Assembly (NCBI RefSeq): GCF_002993285.1
Contig: NZ_CP027433.1
Span: 1,550,001 to 1,614,000 of the forward strand
Length of the DNA stretch: 64,000 nt
DNA from: Gordonia iterans
GTDB taxonomy: Bacteria; Actinomycetota; Actinomycetes; Mycobacteriales; Mycobacteriaceae
Reading direction: 5' to 3'
Position 1 is the first letter of the stretch, and the number at the start of each line of letters is the position of its first letter. Of this stretch, positions 54,965 through 63,267 are shown piece by piece. The notes beneath the pieces were generated by a model, which made no database searches, was not told where the DNA came from, and was given only the letters and a program-made list of their open reading frames with translations. The position numbers were made by a program, and so were the translations under genes.

Positions 54965-56446
54965 ATGACCGTTCCCACCCAGGCCGGTGCGCGTCCGCCG
55001 CAGTTCACGCCGGTCACCGATCGGCCGTGGGCGGGTCTGCTGGCGCTCTGCGTGGGCTTCTTCATGATCCTGGTGGACATGTCGATCGTGGCGGTCGCCC
55101 AGCCGCAGATCATGGAGGCGCTGGACGCCTCGGTGACCGGAATCGTCTGGGTGTCCAGCGCCTACCTGCTCACCTACGCGGTGCCGCTGCTGATCGCCGG
55201 GCGCCTCGGCGACAAGTTCGGGCCGAAGACGATCTATCAGGTGGGGCTGGTGGTGTTCACCGTCGCCAGCGTGTGGTGCGGGCTCTCGTCGTCGATCGGC
55301 GAGTTGATCGCGGCCCGCGCGCTGCAGGGCGTCGGCGCGGCGTTGATCACTCCGCAGACCATGGCGCTGGTGACCCGGATGTTCCCGCCGGAGCGGCGGG
55401 GTGCGGCGATGGGCGTGTGGGGCACGGTCGCCGGAGTGGCGACGCTGGTGGGGCCGCTGCTCGGCGGGATCCTCACCGACGCGTTCGGCTGGGAGTGGAT
55501 CTTCTTCGTCAATCTGCCGGTGGGGCTGGTGGGCCTGGTGCTGGCGCAGGCGCTGGTGCCGACCGTCGCGACGCACGACCACCGCTTCGACTGGATCGGG
55601 GTGGCGCTGTCCGCGGTGGGACTCACGGCGCTGGTGTTCGGGATCCTGGAAGGCGAGACCTTCGAATGGGCGGCCTGGGTGTGGTGCCTGATCGCGGCCG
55701 GTGTCGCGGTGATGGGTCTGTTCGTCCTGTGGGAGGCGCGGATGCGCGGCGAACCGCTGGTGCCGCTGAGCGTGTTCCGGGACCGAAACTTCACACTCTC
55801 CAATGTGGGGATCGCCTCGATGGGCTTCGCCGTCTCCGGCACCATGATTCCGCTCATGTTCTTCCTGCAGTTCGTCGGCGGGATGTCGCCGACGCGTTCG
55901 GCGCTGATGCTGGTGCCGATGGCCGTCCTCACCGGCGTGCTCGCGCCGATCGTGGGGCGGGTGCTCGACAGGGTGCACCCGCGCAACGTGGTCTCGGCCG
56001 GCCTGTTCGGCTACGCCGTCGCACTCGGCGCCGCCGCGTGGCTGATGACACCGGAGACCCCGGTGTGGCTGCTGTTGCTGCCGACTTTCCTGATGGGCGT
56101 GTCCAGCGCGGGGATCTGGGCGCCGCTGGCGGCCACGGCGACCCGGAATCTGCCGTGGCACGTCGCCGGTGCGGGCGCGGGCGTCTACAACACCACGCGC
56201 GTGATCGGCTCGGTGATCGGCACCGCCGCGATCGGTGCGCTGATGATGACCCGCCTGGCCGTCGAGCTCCCCGGCGTCAGCATGGAACGGCATGAGGCAC
56301 AGACTGTTTCGCAGCTGCCGGCGGGCCTGCGTGAGGGCTTTGCCGCGGCGATGGGGCAGTCGCTGTACCTGGGCACCGCGGTGCTCGTCGTCGGTGCGAC
56401 GGCCACGCTGTTCCTGGTCCGCCCGGGGCACCAGACCCCGCGCTGA
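54965..56446 (+). CDS. MFS drug exporter, DHA2 (14-helix) family
   Basis: 493 residues with about 14 hydrophobic segments. Motifs of the EmrB/QacA subfamily are present: LVDMSIVAVAQPQIMEAL in helix 1, LGDKFGPKTIYQVG loop, RALQGVGAALITPQTMALVT and the antiporter motif GVWGTVAGVATLVGPLLGGI. It exports a toxic organic compound in exchange for protons; the substrate is unknown. ATG 54965 is chosen because it opens a short hydrophilic lead to helix 1; upstream in-frame sequence is not protein-like. Divergent from the EcsC-like gene. Similar in kind and place to Rv1250. Confidence 0.87.
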   Translation: MTVPTQAGARPPQFTPVTDRPWAGLLALCVGFFMILVDMSIVAVAQPQIMEALDASVTGIVWVSSAYLLTYAVPLLIAGRLGDKFGPKTIYQVGLVVFTVASVWCGLSSSIGELIAARALQGVGAALITPQTMALVTRMFPPERRGAAMGVWGTVAGVATLVGPLLGGILTDAFGWEWIFFVNLPVGLVGLVLAQALVPTVATHDHRFDWIGVALSAVGLTALVFGILEGETFEWAAWVWCLIAAGVAVMGLFVLWEARMRGEPLVPLSVFRDRNFTLSNVGIASMGFAVSGTMIPLMFFLQFVGGMSPTRSALMLVPMAVLTGVLAPIVGRVLDRVHPRNVVSAGLFGYAVALGAAAWLMTPETPVWLLLLPTFLMGVSSAGIWAPLAATATRNLPWHVAGAGAGVYNTTRVIGSVIGTAAIGALMMTRLAVELPGVSMERHEAQTVSQLPAGLREGFAAAMGQSLYLGTAVLVVGATATLFLVRPGHQTPR

Positions 56447-56544
56447 TCGTCGTTGCCGTGTGCGTGCCGCGCACCCTCGGTGATTCGCTGGGAAGTTCGG
56501 TGGGAAGACTGACACGCGAGATTTCTGAATTTTCGCTGTGAACG

Positions 56545-56564
56545 GACCGCGGTCACGTTATCTT
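56545..56564 (+). promoter_or_regulatory. Candidate promoter/palindrome before the secreted protein gene
   Basis: GACCGCGGTC (56545-56554) is a perfect palindrome followed at once by a TATCTT hexamer (56559-56564), in a locally AT-rich stretch 70 bases before the start codon. The hexamer could be a -10; the palindrome could bind a regulator. Confidence 0.3.
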
Positions 56565-56634
56565 CGTCACACCTATTCGAAGTCGGTCTGTGACACCCGG
56601 GGGGTCTGGACCATCACCGCAGGAGTCCACAGTC

Positions 56635-58449
56635 ATGGGCAAACACAACGCACGCCGTACCCGGACGGTCACCCGTTCCGGTTTCAGTTTCAACGTGTCC
56701 GGATCGACCGTCCGCAAAGGCGCCACCGGCGCCACGGTCCTGACCGCGACCGCCGCCGTCACGGCGAGCCTCGCGCTCGGGCCCGGAGCTGGAGTCGCTG
56801 ACGCGGGTGTTCCGGCGATCACCGATGCACTCGCCGGCATCCACACCGAGGGCACTCGGATCGGGGACAGCCTCGTGGAAGCGCTCGGAATCGAGAGCGG
56901 CGGCTATCTCGGCGGAGTCGCGCTCGGCCCGCAGTATCTTCGCGACCAGATCACAGGCCTGCTCAGCGGGCTCGGGCTTCCGGTGGAGATTCTGGATCCG
57001 ATCGTGGATTGGGTCCTCGACGAACTCGGATTGACACCCGGGCATGAGTTGGCCATTTCGATCTTGCCGGGTGCCGCGGTCGCTATTCCCATCGGCGAGG
57101 GTACGAGTGCGACGGCGATCTCGATTCTCGGCGTGGCGATGGCCACTGACGGCATAACTCAGATCTTCGATGATCTCTGGGACCTCGAGGTCGACGACAT
57201 CCTCGGTGGTCTCTTGGGCGGCGGAATCCTGGGAGGCCTGTTGGGTGACATACTCGACGACCTCGAGATCGATCTTGGAGACTTGCTCGACCTCCCGACA
57301 TTGGGTGACGTCATCACGACAATCAGCGGTGGCGAGATCACTCGCGAGAGTCTGCCCGCTGACCAGGTGTTCTGCCTCGGTGGTTTCGCGTTCGCGAACT
57401 CGGGCTCCGCAGGCAGCTGCGTGAACATCGCGGCACTGATCGACGGACGATACAACAAACCAACCGGTGAGGTGCAGCTCGGTCTGACCAATCCGCTGTC
57501 GATTCTCACCTACTTGACGGATCCGACGCAGTTGGGGGCGATCGTCGGCAATGCGCTGAGTGGCCAGCCGATCTACCTCCTGAAGGATTTCGGGCGGTTG
57601 AGCTTCAACGGTCCGGACTACCTGGCGGCGCTAACTAGCAGCTACGGCTTCGAGACCGTGGCGAACGGCGCGCCCATCACCGTCAACTGGCTGGGTTCGA
57701 CGGTAGGCTTGTTCCCTGGCATCGCGAAGGTCCACGGTGACGGTGGTCTAGTGGGGCAGTTGATTCCGGGGTTCGACGCGCCCGACTTCGTCAACTACCT
57801 CAGCCTGCCCAGCGTCGCCTTCGGCACACCGACCGGTTTTGCGGATCTGATTCCGTCGCTGGGATTCTCGGCGTTCAACATCCTGGATCTGTACACCATC
57901 AGCCCGTGGAACACGAACGATCTGTTCAACGGTCAATTCCCGAGTCTCACCGAGGGGCCGATGGTTCAGATCCTCAGCAACCTCGGGGATCTGCTGGGTG
58001 CGCTGTCCGACCTGGGCGGACTGCTGCCGACCGGGCTGGCGCAGAATGCCAGCTCGTTCACCACCGTCGACGTCGATCCGCTCATGGCAGAGCAGGCGAG
58101 CCTGGCGGCGGCGAGCTCTGAGATCGGGCTCGGCGGCAGTGAGTCCGGCGAGGAGGACGCCGACTCCTCCACCAAGTCGGGGGACAGGTCGACCCCGTCG
58201 CTCGACGGCCTCGGCCACGCTGAGGACAGCCAGCAGGACGAGAGCGCGAACGGATCGTCGGGAATCGAGCCGGACGCCGATCAGGACGAGCTCGCCGGGA
58301 CGACGGACACCAAGGCGGACGCGACTGAGTCCGAGTCCAACGGCGACGCCGACACGGGCGACGCCTCGTCGAGCGACGACACCTCGCCGTCGAACGACGA
58401 CACCTCGCCGTCGAGCGACTCGGACGTGGAGCTCGCTCCCGCTTCCTGA
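56635..58449 (+). CDS. Large secreted protein of unknown function
   Basis: 604 residues. A basic start and hydrophobic stretch (GATVLTATAAVTASLALGPG) form a likely signal peptide ending near AGVADAG. The mature part is rich in Gly, Leu, Asp and Ile, with repeated DILGGLLGG-like segments (about 185-220), two Cys (VFCLGGFAF, AGSCVNIA), and a C-terminal 110 residues of Ser/Asp/Glu/Thr low complexity (SNDDTSPSSDSD). Codon choice in 57040-57330 looks less GC-biased than the neighbours. I recognise no domain. AGGAG precedes the ATG. It may be a surface or wall-associated protein. Confidence 0.8.
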   Translation: MGKHNARRTRTVTRSGFSFNVSGSTVRKGATGATVLTATAAVTASLALGPGAGVADAGVPAITDALAGIHTEGTRIGDSLVEALGIESGGYLGGVALGPQYLRDQITGLLSGLGLPVEILDPIVDWVLDELGLTPGHELAISILPGAAVAIPIGEGTSATAISILGVAMATDGITQIFDDLWDLEVDDILGGLLGGGILGGLLGDILDDLEIDLGDLLDLPTLGDVITTISGGEITRESLPADQVFCLGGFAFANSGSAGSCVNIAALIDGRYNKPTGEVQLGLTNPLSILTYLTDPTQLGAIVGNALSGQPIYLLKDFGRLSFNGPDYLAALTSSYGFETVANGAPITVNWLGSTVGLFPGIAKVHGDGGLVGQLIPGFDAPDFVNYLSLPSVAFGTPTGFADLIPSLGFSAFNILDLYTISPWNTNDLFNGQFPSLTEGPMVQILSNLGDLLGALSDLGGLLPTGLAQNASSFTTVDVDPLMAEQASLAAASSEIGLGGSESGEEDADSSTKSGDRSTPSLDGLGHAEDSQQDESANGSSGIEPDADQDELAGTTDTKADATESESNGDADTGDASSSDDTSPSNDDTSPSSDSDVELAPAS

Positions 58450-58549
58450 CGCCTGCACGGCGCACGCTTCGAGCACGCCGGCCGCTCGGCCCTGTCCCGG
58501 GCGGTCGGCGTACCCGTATCGGTCTCCCGTGGCGTCGCGGGCTTTCGCT

Positions 58550-58576
58550 GTCAGGCGAACGCGGCGCGCGCCTGAC
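58550..58576. terminator. Weak hairpin before the SbcD-like gene
   Basis: GTCAGGCG (58550-58557) and CGCCTGAC (58569-58576) are an exact 8-bp inverted repeat with an 11-base loop. It lies 100 bases after the secreted protein gene. No U-tract. Confidence 0.3.
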
Positions 58577-58642
58577 CGGATTTGTCGGTACCCCCTCATA
58601 CGATCGTTCCAACGAGATTGATCGACGTGAAAGGGGGCCGGA

Positions 58643-59992
58643 ATGAGCATGCCGCTGTTCGACCTTCCCGGAGTGGAACCTCCGGACGCGCCGTCGACCG
58701 AGCCGAAGGCGCCGCCGACGTCGGCGCCGCAGCGGGAGGTCACCTTCCTGCACACCGCCGACTGGCAGCTCGGCATGACCCGGCACTTCCTGCCGGGCGA
58801 CGCTCAGGCGACGTACGACGCCGCGCGCGAGGGCGCCGTGGTCGAGATCGGCCGGCTCGCCGCGTCGACGGGCGCCGAGTTCGTGGTGGTCTGCGGCGAC
58901 GTGTTCGATGACCCGCGCGTCTCGTCCCGGATCATCCGCCGCACGCTCGACGCTCTCGGCGCGTACCCGGTGCCGGTGTATCTCCTTCCGGGGAACCACG
59001 ATCCCCTCGACACGACGAGCGTCTACCGCAGCACGACCTTCCGCAGCGCATGCCCGGCGAACGTCCACGTGCTGGATCGGGCGGGCGCGGTCCGCGTCCG
59101 CGACGGGGTCACGCTGATCGCCGCACCCTGGACCAGCAAGCGCCCGGAGTCGGACCTCATCGCCGACCAGCTCGCCCGGCTCGCGCCGTCCGACGATCTG
59201 CGGATCGTCGTCGGGCATGGTGGTGTCGACACCTTCAGTCCGGGCTCGGGTCCGGCGATCGTCGCCGCGTCCCGCCTGCGCGAGGCCGTCGACACCGGCC
59301 TGGTGGACTACATCGCCCTCGGCGACCGGCACTCCGCCACGGAAGTCGGTGACTCGCAACGGATCTGGTACTCGGGTGCTCCCGAGGTGACCGACTTCGA
59401 CCACGTCGAGAGCGACTCCGGCCAGGTGCTCCAGGTGACCCTGCGCCGGGGCGCGCCGCGGCAGGACGCCACTTCACGCGGGCCGAGCGGGGTCGACGCC
59501 GGCTCGCGTTCGGTCGACGTTCCAGGTTGGTCGAGCGGAGTCGAGACCGGCTCGCATTCGGTCGACGTGATCCCGCACCGGGTAGGTCGCTGGACCTTCA
59601 CCACGATCCGGCACGACGTGACCGGACCCGCCGATCTGGAATGTCTCCGCGCGCGGCTCGCCGCTCTGCCGGACAAGCCGCGGACCGTGGTGAAACTGGC
59701 GGTGGTCGGCACGCTCGGGCTCGCGGACGAGGCGACCTTCCAGGAACTCGTCGACGAGTTCACCGATCACTTTGCGGCACTGTGGTTCTGGGAGCGTCAC
59801 CACGACCTGCGGGTGGTCGCGGACCCGTCGGACGTCGCCGGTCTCGGGCTGCAGGGCTACGCCGCTCAGGCCGCCGACGAGCTGGTCCAACGCGCTGGGG
59901 CGGACGATCCGGAGGATGCGGCAGCCGCGCACAGTGCGCTGTCTCTGTTGTTCCGGCTGACCGGCGGCGATGCGCGGGGTGATCGATCGTGA
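58643..59992 (+). CDS. SbcD-like metallophosphoesterase (Rv1277-like)
   Basis: 449 residues. The phosphoesterase motifs of Mre11/SbcD nucleases are in order: FLHTADWQLG (DxH equivalent), CGDVFDDPRV, LPGNHDPLD (GNHD) and VGHGGVDTF, then YIALGDRHSA (GxxH). It should work as a nuclease with the SMC-like ATPase encoded next, overlapping by GTGA. Residues about 280-309 are a duplicated repeat-derived stretch absent from the usual fold, between the catalytic and C-terminal domains. ATG 58643 follows AAGGGGG. Role in DNA repair is inferred from the family. Confidence 0.88.
   Translation: MSMPLFDLPGVEPPDAPSTEPKAPPTSAPQREVTFLHTADWQLGMTRHFLPGDAQATYDAAREGAVVEIGRLAASTGAEFVVVCGDVFDDPRVSSRIIRRTLDALGAYPVPVYLLPGNHDPLDTTSVYRSTTFRSACPANVHVLDRAGAVRVRDGVTLIAAPWTSKRPESDLIADQLARLAPSDDLRIVVGHGGVDTFSPGSGPAIVAASRLREAVDTGLVDYIALGDRHSATEVGDSQRIWYSGAPEVTDFDHVESDSGQVLQVTLRRGAPRQDATSRGPSGVDAGSRSVDVPGWSSGVETGSHSVDVIPHRVGRWTFTTIRHDVTGPADLECLRARLAALPDKPRTVVKLAVVGTLGLADEATFQELVDEFTDHFAALWFWERHHDLRVVADPSDVAGLGLQGYAAQAADELVQRAGADDPEDAAAAHSALSLLFRLTGGDARGDRS
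59480..59568 (+). repeat. Duplicated repeat inside the SbcD-like coding region
   Basis: Two 41-bp copies, 59480-59520 and 59528-59568, differ at several bases; the period is 48 bp (16 codons). They encode SGVDAGSRSVDV and SGVETGSHSVDV. The second contains GAGCGGAGTCGAGACC, matching the core of the repeats in the ABC exporter gene and near 45964. Confidence 0.85.
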
Positions 59993-62601
59993 GGCTTCAT
60001 CGCCTGCAGCTCAAGGACTTCCGCGGCATCGCCGAACGAGAAGTGCGGTTCGCCGACGCCGGGATCACGGTGGTCGAGGGGTCGAACGAGGCGGGCAAGT
60101 CGTCGATGATGGACGCTTTCGATCTGCTCCTGCGGGTCCGCGCCGACTCCAAGAGCGCCGAGGTGAGGGCGGTGCAGCCTGCAGGGCGCGACGTCGGCAG
60201 CGAGGTGACCGCCGAGATCAGCTGCGGCCCGTACCGGTTCACCTACTTCAAGCGGTACAACCGGCGCCCGGAGACCACGCTGACGATCACCGAGCCGCGC
60301 CGTGAGCAGCTCACCGGCAGAGAAGCGCACGAGCGCGTCGTCGCCATTCAGAACGAGACCCTCGACAAGACACTCTTCCAGGCACTGCGGCTGTCCCAGA
60401 CAGAAGCGCCGGATCTCGGGGCGCTCACCGACTCGTCGGCGCTCGCGCGCGCGCTGGACCGGGTCGCCACGCCGTCCGCCGGGGAGGTCTCGGCCGACGG
60501 TGATGCGGAGGGGCAGGCCCTGATCGACGCGGCCGCGGCCGAGTACCAGCGATACTTCACGCTCAAGTCGGGCCGTCCGGCCGGTGAGCTCGCCGCCGCG
60601 GTCAAGAAGGCCGAGGCGGCGCGGGCGGACGTCGACACACGGCTGGCCAGGCTCAAGAGCGCCGAGGATGCGGCCGCGGACCTGCCCGGGGTCGAGCGTG
60701 CGGTGAGCGAGGCGATCGACGCCGAAGTGCATGCGGCCGAAGAGTTCTCTGACGCAGGCCGCCGTCTCGCCGAGGCCGAGGCGGTGCAGGCGAGCCTGCG
60801 CGAGGCCGTCGCACAGGCCGCGGAAAGGGAGTCCGCGCTCCGGCACGCCGAGCGGGACCGTGTCGAGCGGGACGCCGCCCAGCGCAGGCTTGCGACTCTG
60901 GAGCAGCTGATCTCCGAGGACACCGCGAGGGGCGCCGACCTGGAGCGCGCGGCCTCCCGGACCGATGCCGAGGCGTCCGGGCTTCAGGAACAGCTCGCCG
61001 GATCGCTGCGGGAGCTCGAGCGGATCCGCACCGAGCTGGCCGCCGCCGAGACGGCTGAACGGCTGCGGGCAGATCGGGCGCGGATCGCGCAGATCGACCA
61101 GACGCTGGCGACGGTGAGCGAACTGCTGGCCGAGCGAGCGGAGGCGACGGCGGCTGTCGAGGGCAATCCGGTGACGGCGCAGGATGTCTCCCTCGCCGCG
61201 AGGCTGGACAAGAGGATCGCCGCGACCCAGGCCGCGATCGACGCCGTCGCCGCGACCGTCGAGGTGACCCGGACCGGTGACGGCGAGGTGTCGGTCGACG
61301 GCCGGGCCGTCGACTCCGCGGAGACCTTCGCGGCGGTGGGGGAGTCGGTGATCACCGCTTCGGGTGTGCGGGTGGTGGTCCGGGGCGTCGCAGACGCACA
61401 GGCACGGGCGGACGAGCTGACAGCACTGCGTGCTCAGGAGCGCGACCTGCTCGAGCGTTGCGGCGTGACCGAACTGGATCGGGTGGCGGTTCGCGCCGCC
61501 GAGCGCGGCGCGGCGCAGCGCCGGCTCGACGCGGTCGATGCGGCCGTTCGCCGGACCCTCGGCACGGCGACACCGGAGCAGTTGAGCGCCGAGCGCGCCG
61601 CCCTGGAGGCGGCCCTGCCGGACGACCCCGCCGGCGAGCCCGACACCGGTCGGCACCCGGCTGTCGAGAGTCTGCGTTCCGCGGAACGCGAAGCGATGGA
61701 TCAACTCTCGCGCGCCGAACGGGCGGTGTTCGCCAAGCGGTCCGAGGCCGCCGACCTGCGCGCCCAGGCGCAGGCACAGGCGGCCGCGATCGAGCGAGCC
61801 CGCAGCGACGCCCGCGCGCAGCGCGCCGCTTTGCTGGAGCAGCGGTCGCGGATCAGCGACGAGGCCCTCGACGGTGCGGTGGCGCTGGCGCGCGAAGACC
61901 ATGAGCGGGCGGCGGCAGTCGTCGTCGAACGTCGCCGGGAATCCGAGAAGACCGATCTCGCCGCCCTGCACGCGTCCTGCGCCGAGGCCGAGCAGGCCCT
62001 CGACCGGATCCGGGGCCGGCTCGCAGAGCTGCGGGAGCGGCGCGCGGCGCTCCGGGACCGCCTGGAACAGTGCCGCGAAGAGAACCGCATGGACGATCTC
62101 GCGCAGGCGAGGGCGGCCGCACACGCCGCCGAGTCCGAGCTGGCACGGGTCCGTGAGCGGGCCGCGGGCGCCCGGCTGCTCTACGAGACGCTGACCGCCA
62201 AACGGACCGAGAGTAGGTCGCGGTACGTCGCGCCGTTCACCCGGAGGCTGGAAGAGCTCGCGGCGCCGGTGTTCGGGGAGTCGGTGCGCTTCGAGGTCGA
62301 CGACGACTTCACCATCGTCAGCCGGACCCTGGACGACGTGACCGTCGACGTGAAGCAGTTGTCCGGGGGCGCGCGGGAACAGCTCGGCCTGATCGCCCGG
62401 CTCGCCTGCGCGATGATCGTCGACCGCAGCGACGGGGTTCCGGTGATCCTCGACGACGCGCTGGGCTACTCCGATCCCGAGCGTCTCGCGTCGATGGCGC
62501 GGGTCCTGGGCGGCGCCGCCGACGACGCGCAGATCATCGTGCTGACCTGCATGCCCGATCGCTACGCCGCAGTCCCGGAGGCGACGGTGGTCGAGGTGTA
62601 G
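59989..62601 (+). CDS. SbcC/Rad50-like SMC ATPase (Rv1278-like)
   Basis: 870 residues. The N-terminal Walker A is EGSNEAGKSS. Long Ala/Glu/Arg-rich coiled-coil arms occupy about 190-390 and 480-780. Near the C-terminus are the ABC signature LSGGAREQLGLIARL and Walker B VPVILDDALGYSD. No CxxC zinc hook is obvious at the coil apex. It clamps DNA for the SbcD-like nuclease. Its GTG overlaps the preceding stop (GTGA), so the subunits are translated together. Equivalent to Rv1278. Confidence 0.9.
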   Translation: MRLHRLQLKDFRGIAEREVRFADAGITVVEGSNEAGKSSMMDAFDLLLRVRADSKSAEVRAVQPAGRDVGSEVTAEISCGPYRFTYFKRYNRRPETTLTITEPRREQLTGREAHERVVAIQNETLDKTLFQALRLSQTEAPDLGALTDSSALARALDRVATPSAGEVSADGDAEGQALIDAAAAEYQRYFTLKSGRPAGELAAAVKKAEAARADVDTRLARLKSAEDAAADLPGVERAVSEAIDAEVHAAEEFSDAGRRLAEAEAVQASLREAVAQAAERESALRHAERDRVERDAAQRRLATLEQLISEDTARGADLERAASRTDAEASGLQEQLAGSLRELERIRTELAAAETAERLRADRARIAQIDQTLATVSELLAERAEATAAVEGNPVTAQDVSLAARLDKRIAATQAAIDAVAATVEVTRTGDGEVSVDGRAVDSAETFAAVGESVITASGVRVVVRGVADAQARADELTALRAQERDLLERCGVTELDRVAVRAAERGAAQRRLDAVDAAVRRTLGTATPEQLSAERAALEAALPDDPAGEPDTGRHPAVESLRSAEREAMDQLSRAERAVFAKRSEAADLRAQAQAQAAAIERARSDARAQRAALLEQRSRISDEALDGAVALAREDHERAAAVVVERRRESEKTDLAALHASCAEAEQALDRIRGRLAELRERRAALRDRLEQCREENRMDDLAQARAAAHAAESELARVRERAAGARLLYETLTAKRTESRSRYVAPFTRRLEELAAPVFGESVRFEVDDDFTIVSRTLDDVTVDVKQLSGGAREQLGLIARLACAMIVDRSDGVPVILDDALGYSDPERLASMARVLGGAADDAQIIVLTCMPDRYAAVPEATVVEV

Positions 62602-62656
62602 ACCCCGGTGTTGGGACTTCCGGGACGCGTGCGCTAATGTTGCTCTCGCCCGATGA

Positions 62657-62729
62657 GCCCCCCTAGCTCAGGGGATAGAGCGTCTGCCTCCGGAGCAGAA
62701 GGTCGCAGGTTCGAATCCTGCGGGGGGCA
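62657..62729 (+). tRNA. tRNA-Arg (anticodon CCG)
   Basis: The acceptor stem GCCCCCC (62657-62663) pairs with GGGGGGC (62722-62728). The anticodon stem-loop TCTGC-CTCCGGA-GCAGA gives anticodon CCG, reading CGG. The T stem GCAGG/CCTGC holds TTCGAAT. The discriminator base is A at 62729 and CCA is not encoded. Confidence 0.95.
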
Positions 62730-62739
62730 CAGAGAACTC

Positions 62740-62770
62740 GCTGGTCAGGACTATTTTTGTCCTGGCCAGC
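62740..62770 (+). terminator. Hairpin terminator after tRNA-Arg
   Basis: GCTGGTCAGGAC (62740-62751), T-rich loop TATTTTT, GTCCTGGCCAGC (62759-62770): a 12-bp stem with one G-T wobble, 11 bases after the tRNA. Confidence 0.7.
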
Positions 62771-63005
62771 GCCGTCTGTGCCCAGGATGTCGACTTCGCA
62801 ACCGAACAGTGCTGTGAAGTGGTTCCCCACCAACCCTTTCTCCGCACGCGACGGCGCAGAACCATCGCGATTCCCGGACGGATGCCTTGTGGACAGGGGG
62901 GGGCGGGACCGCGCCGACGGGGCAGGGCCGGCGTGTAGCGGTGGACGATCCTGGGTACTCCGGGACACGACCAGAGTCCTCGACTACAGAGCAAGGAGAG
63001 CCGAG

Positions 63006-63236
63006 ATGCCCTACGACGACCGCGCCGAACTGCCCGAGAACGTCCAGAACGTGCTGCCGGGGCACGCCCAGGACGTCTACAAGGAGGCGTTCAACAGCGC
63101 TTACGACGAGTACCGGAAGCCGGCGGACCGTCGCGGCGGCGAGAGCCGCGACGAGGTCGCGCACAAGGTCGCCTGGGCGGCGGTCAAGAAGGCCGGCTAC
63201 AGCAAGGGCGACGACGACCGCTGGCACAAGGACTGA
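63006..63236 (+). CDS. ChaB-like protein
   Basis: 76 residues. YDDRAELPENVQNVLPGHAQ and DVYKEAFNSAYDEY, followed by AHKVAWAAVKKAGY, are the ChaB-family pattern (named as a cation-transport regulator; actual role uncertain). AAGGAGAG lies 5 bases before the ATG. It stands alone between the tRNA and the ABC permease gene; the 270 bp upstream hold nothing else recognisable. Confidence 0.8.
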   Translation: MPYDDRAELPENVQNVLPGHAQDVYKEAFNSAYDEYRKPADRRGGESRDEVAHKVAWAAVKKAGYSKGDDDRWHKD

Positions 63237-63267
63237 CGCCGCCTCGCCGTAGGCGCCGCAGCGCCGC

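Noticed and set aside
62657-62770. tRNA-Arg as a phage or island attachment site
   Set aside because: No integrase gene and no repeated 3' tRNA end is seen downstream within the window.
62663-62968. Minus-strand open frame with the peptide PPAGFEPATF-like ending over the tRNA
   Set aside because: This is the well-known false translation of a tRNA antisense strand; it has no start signal and overlaps tRNA-Arg.
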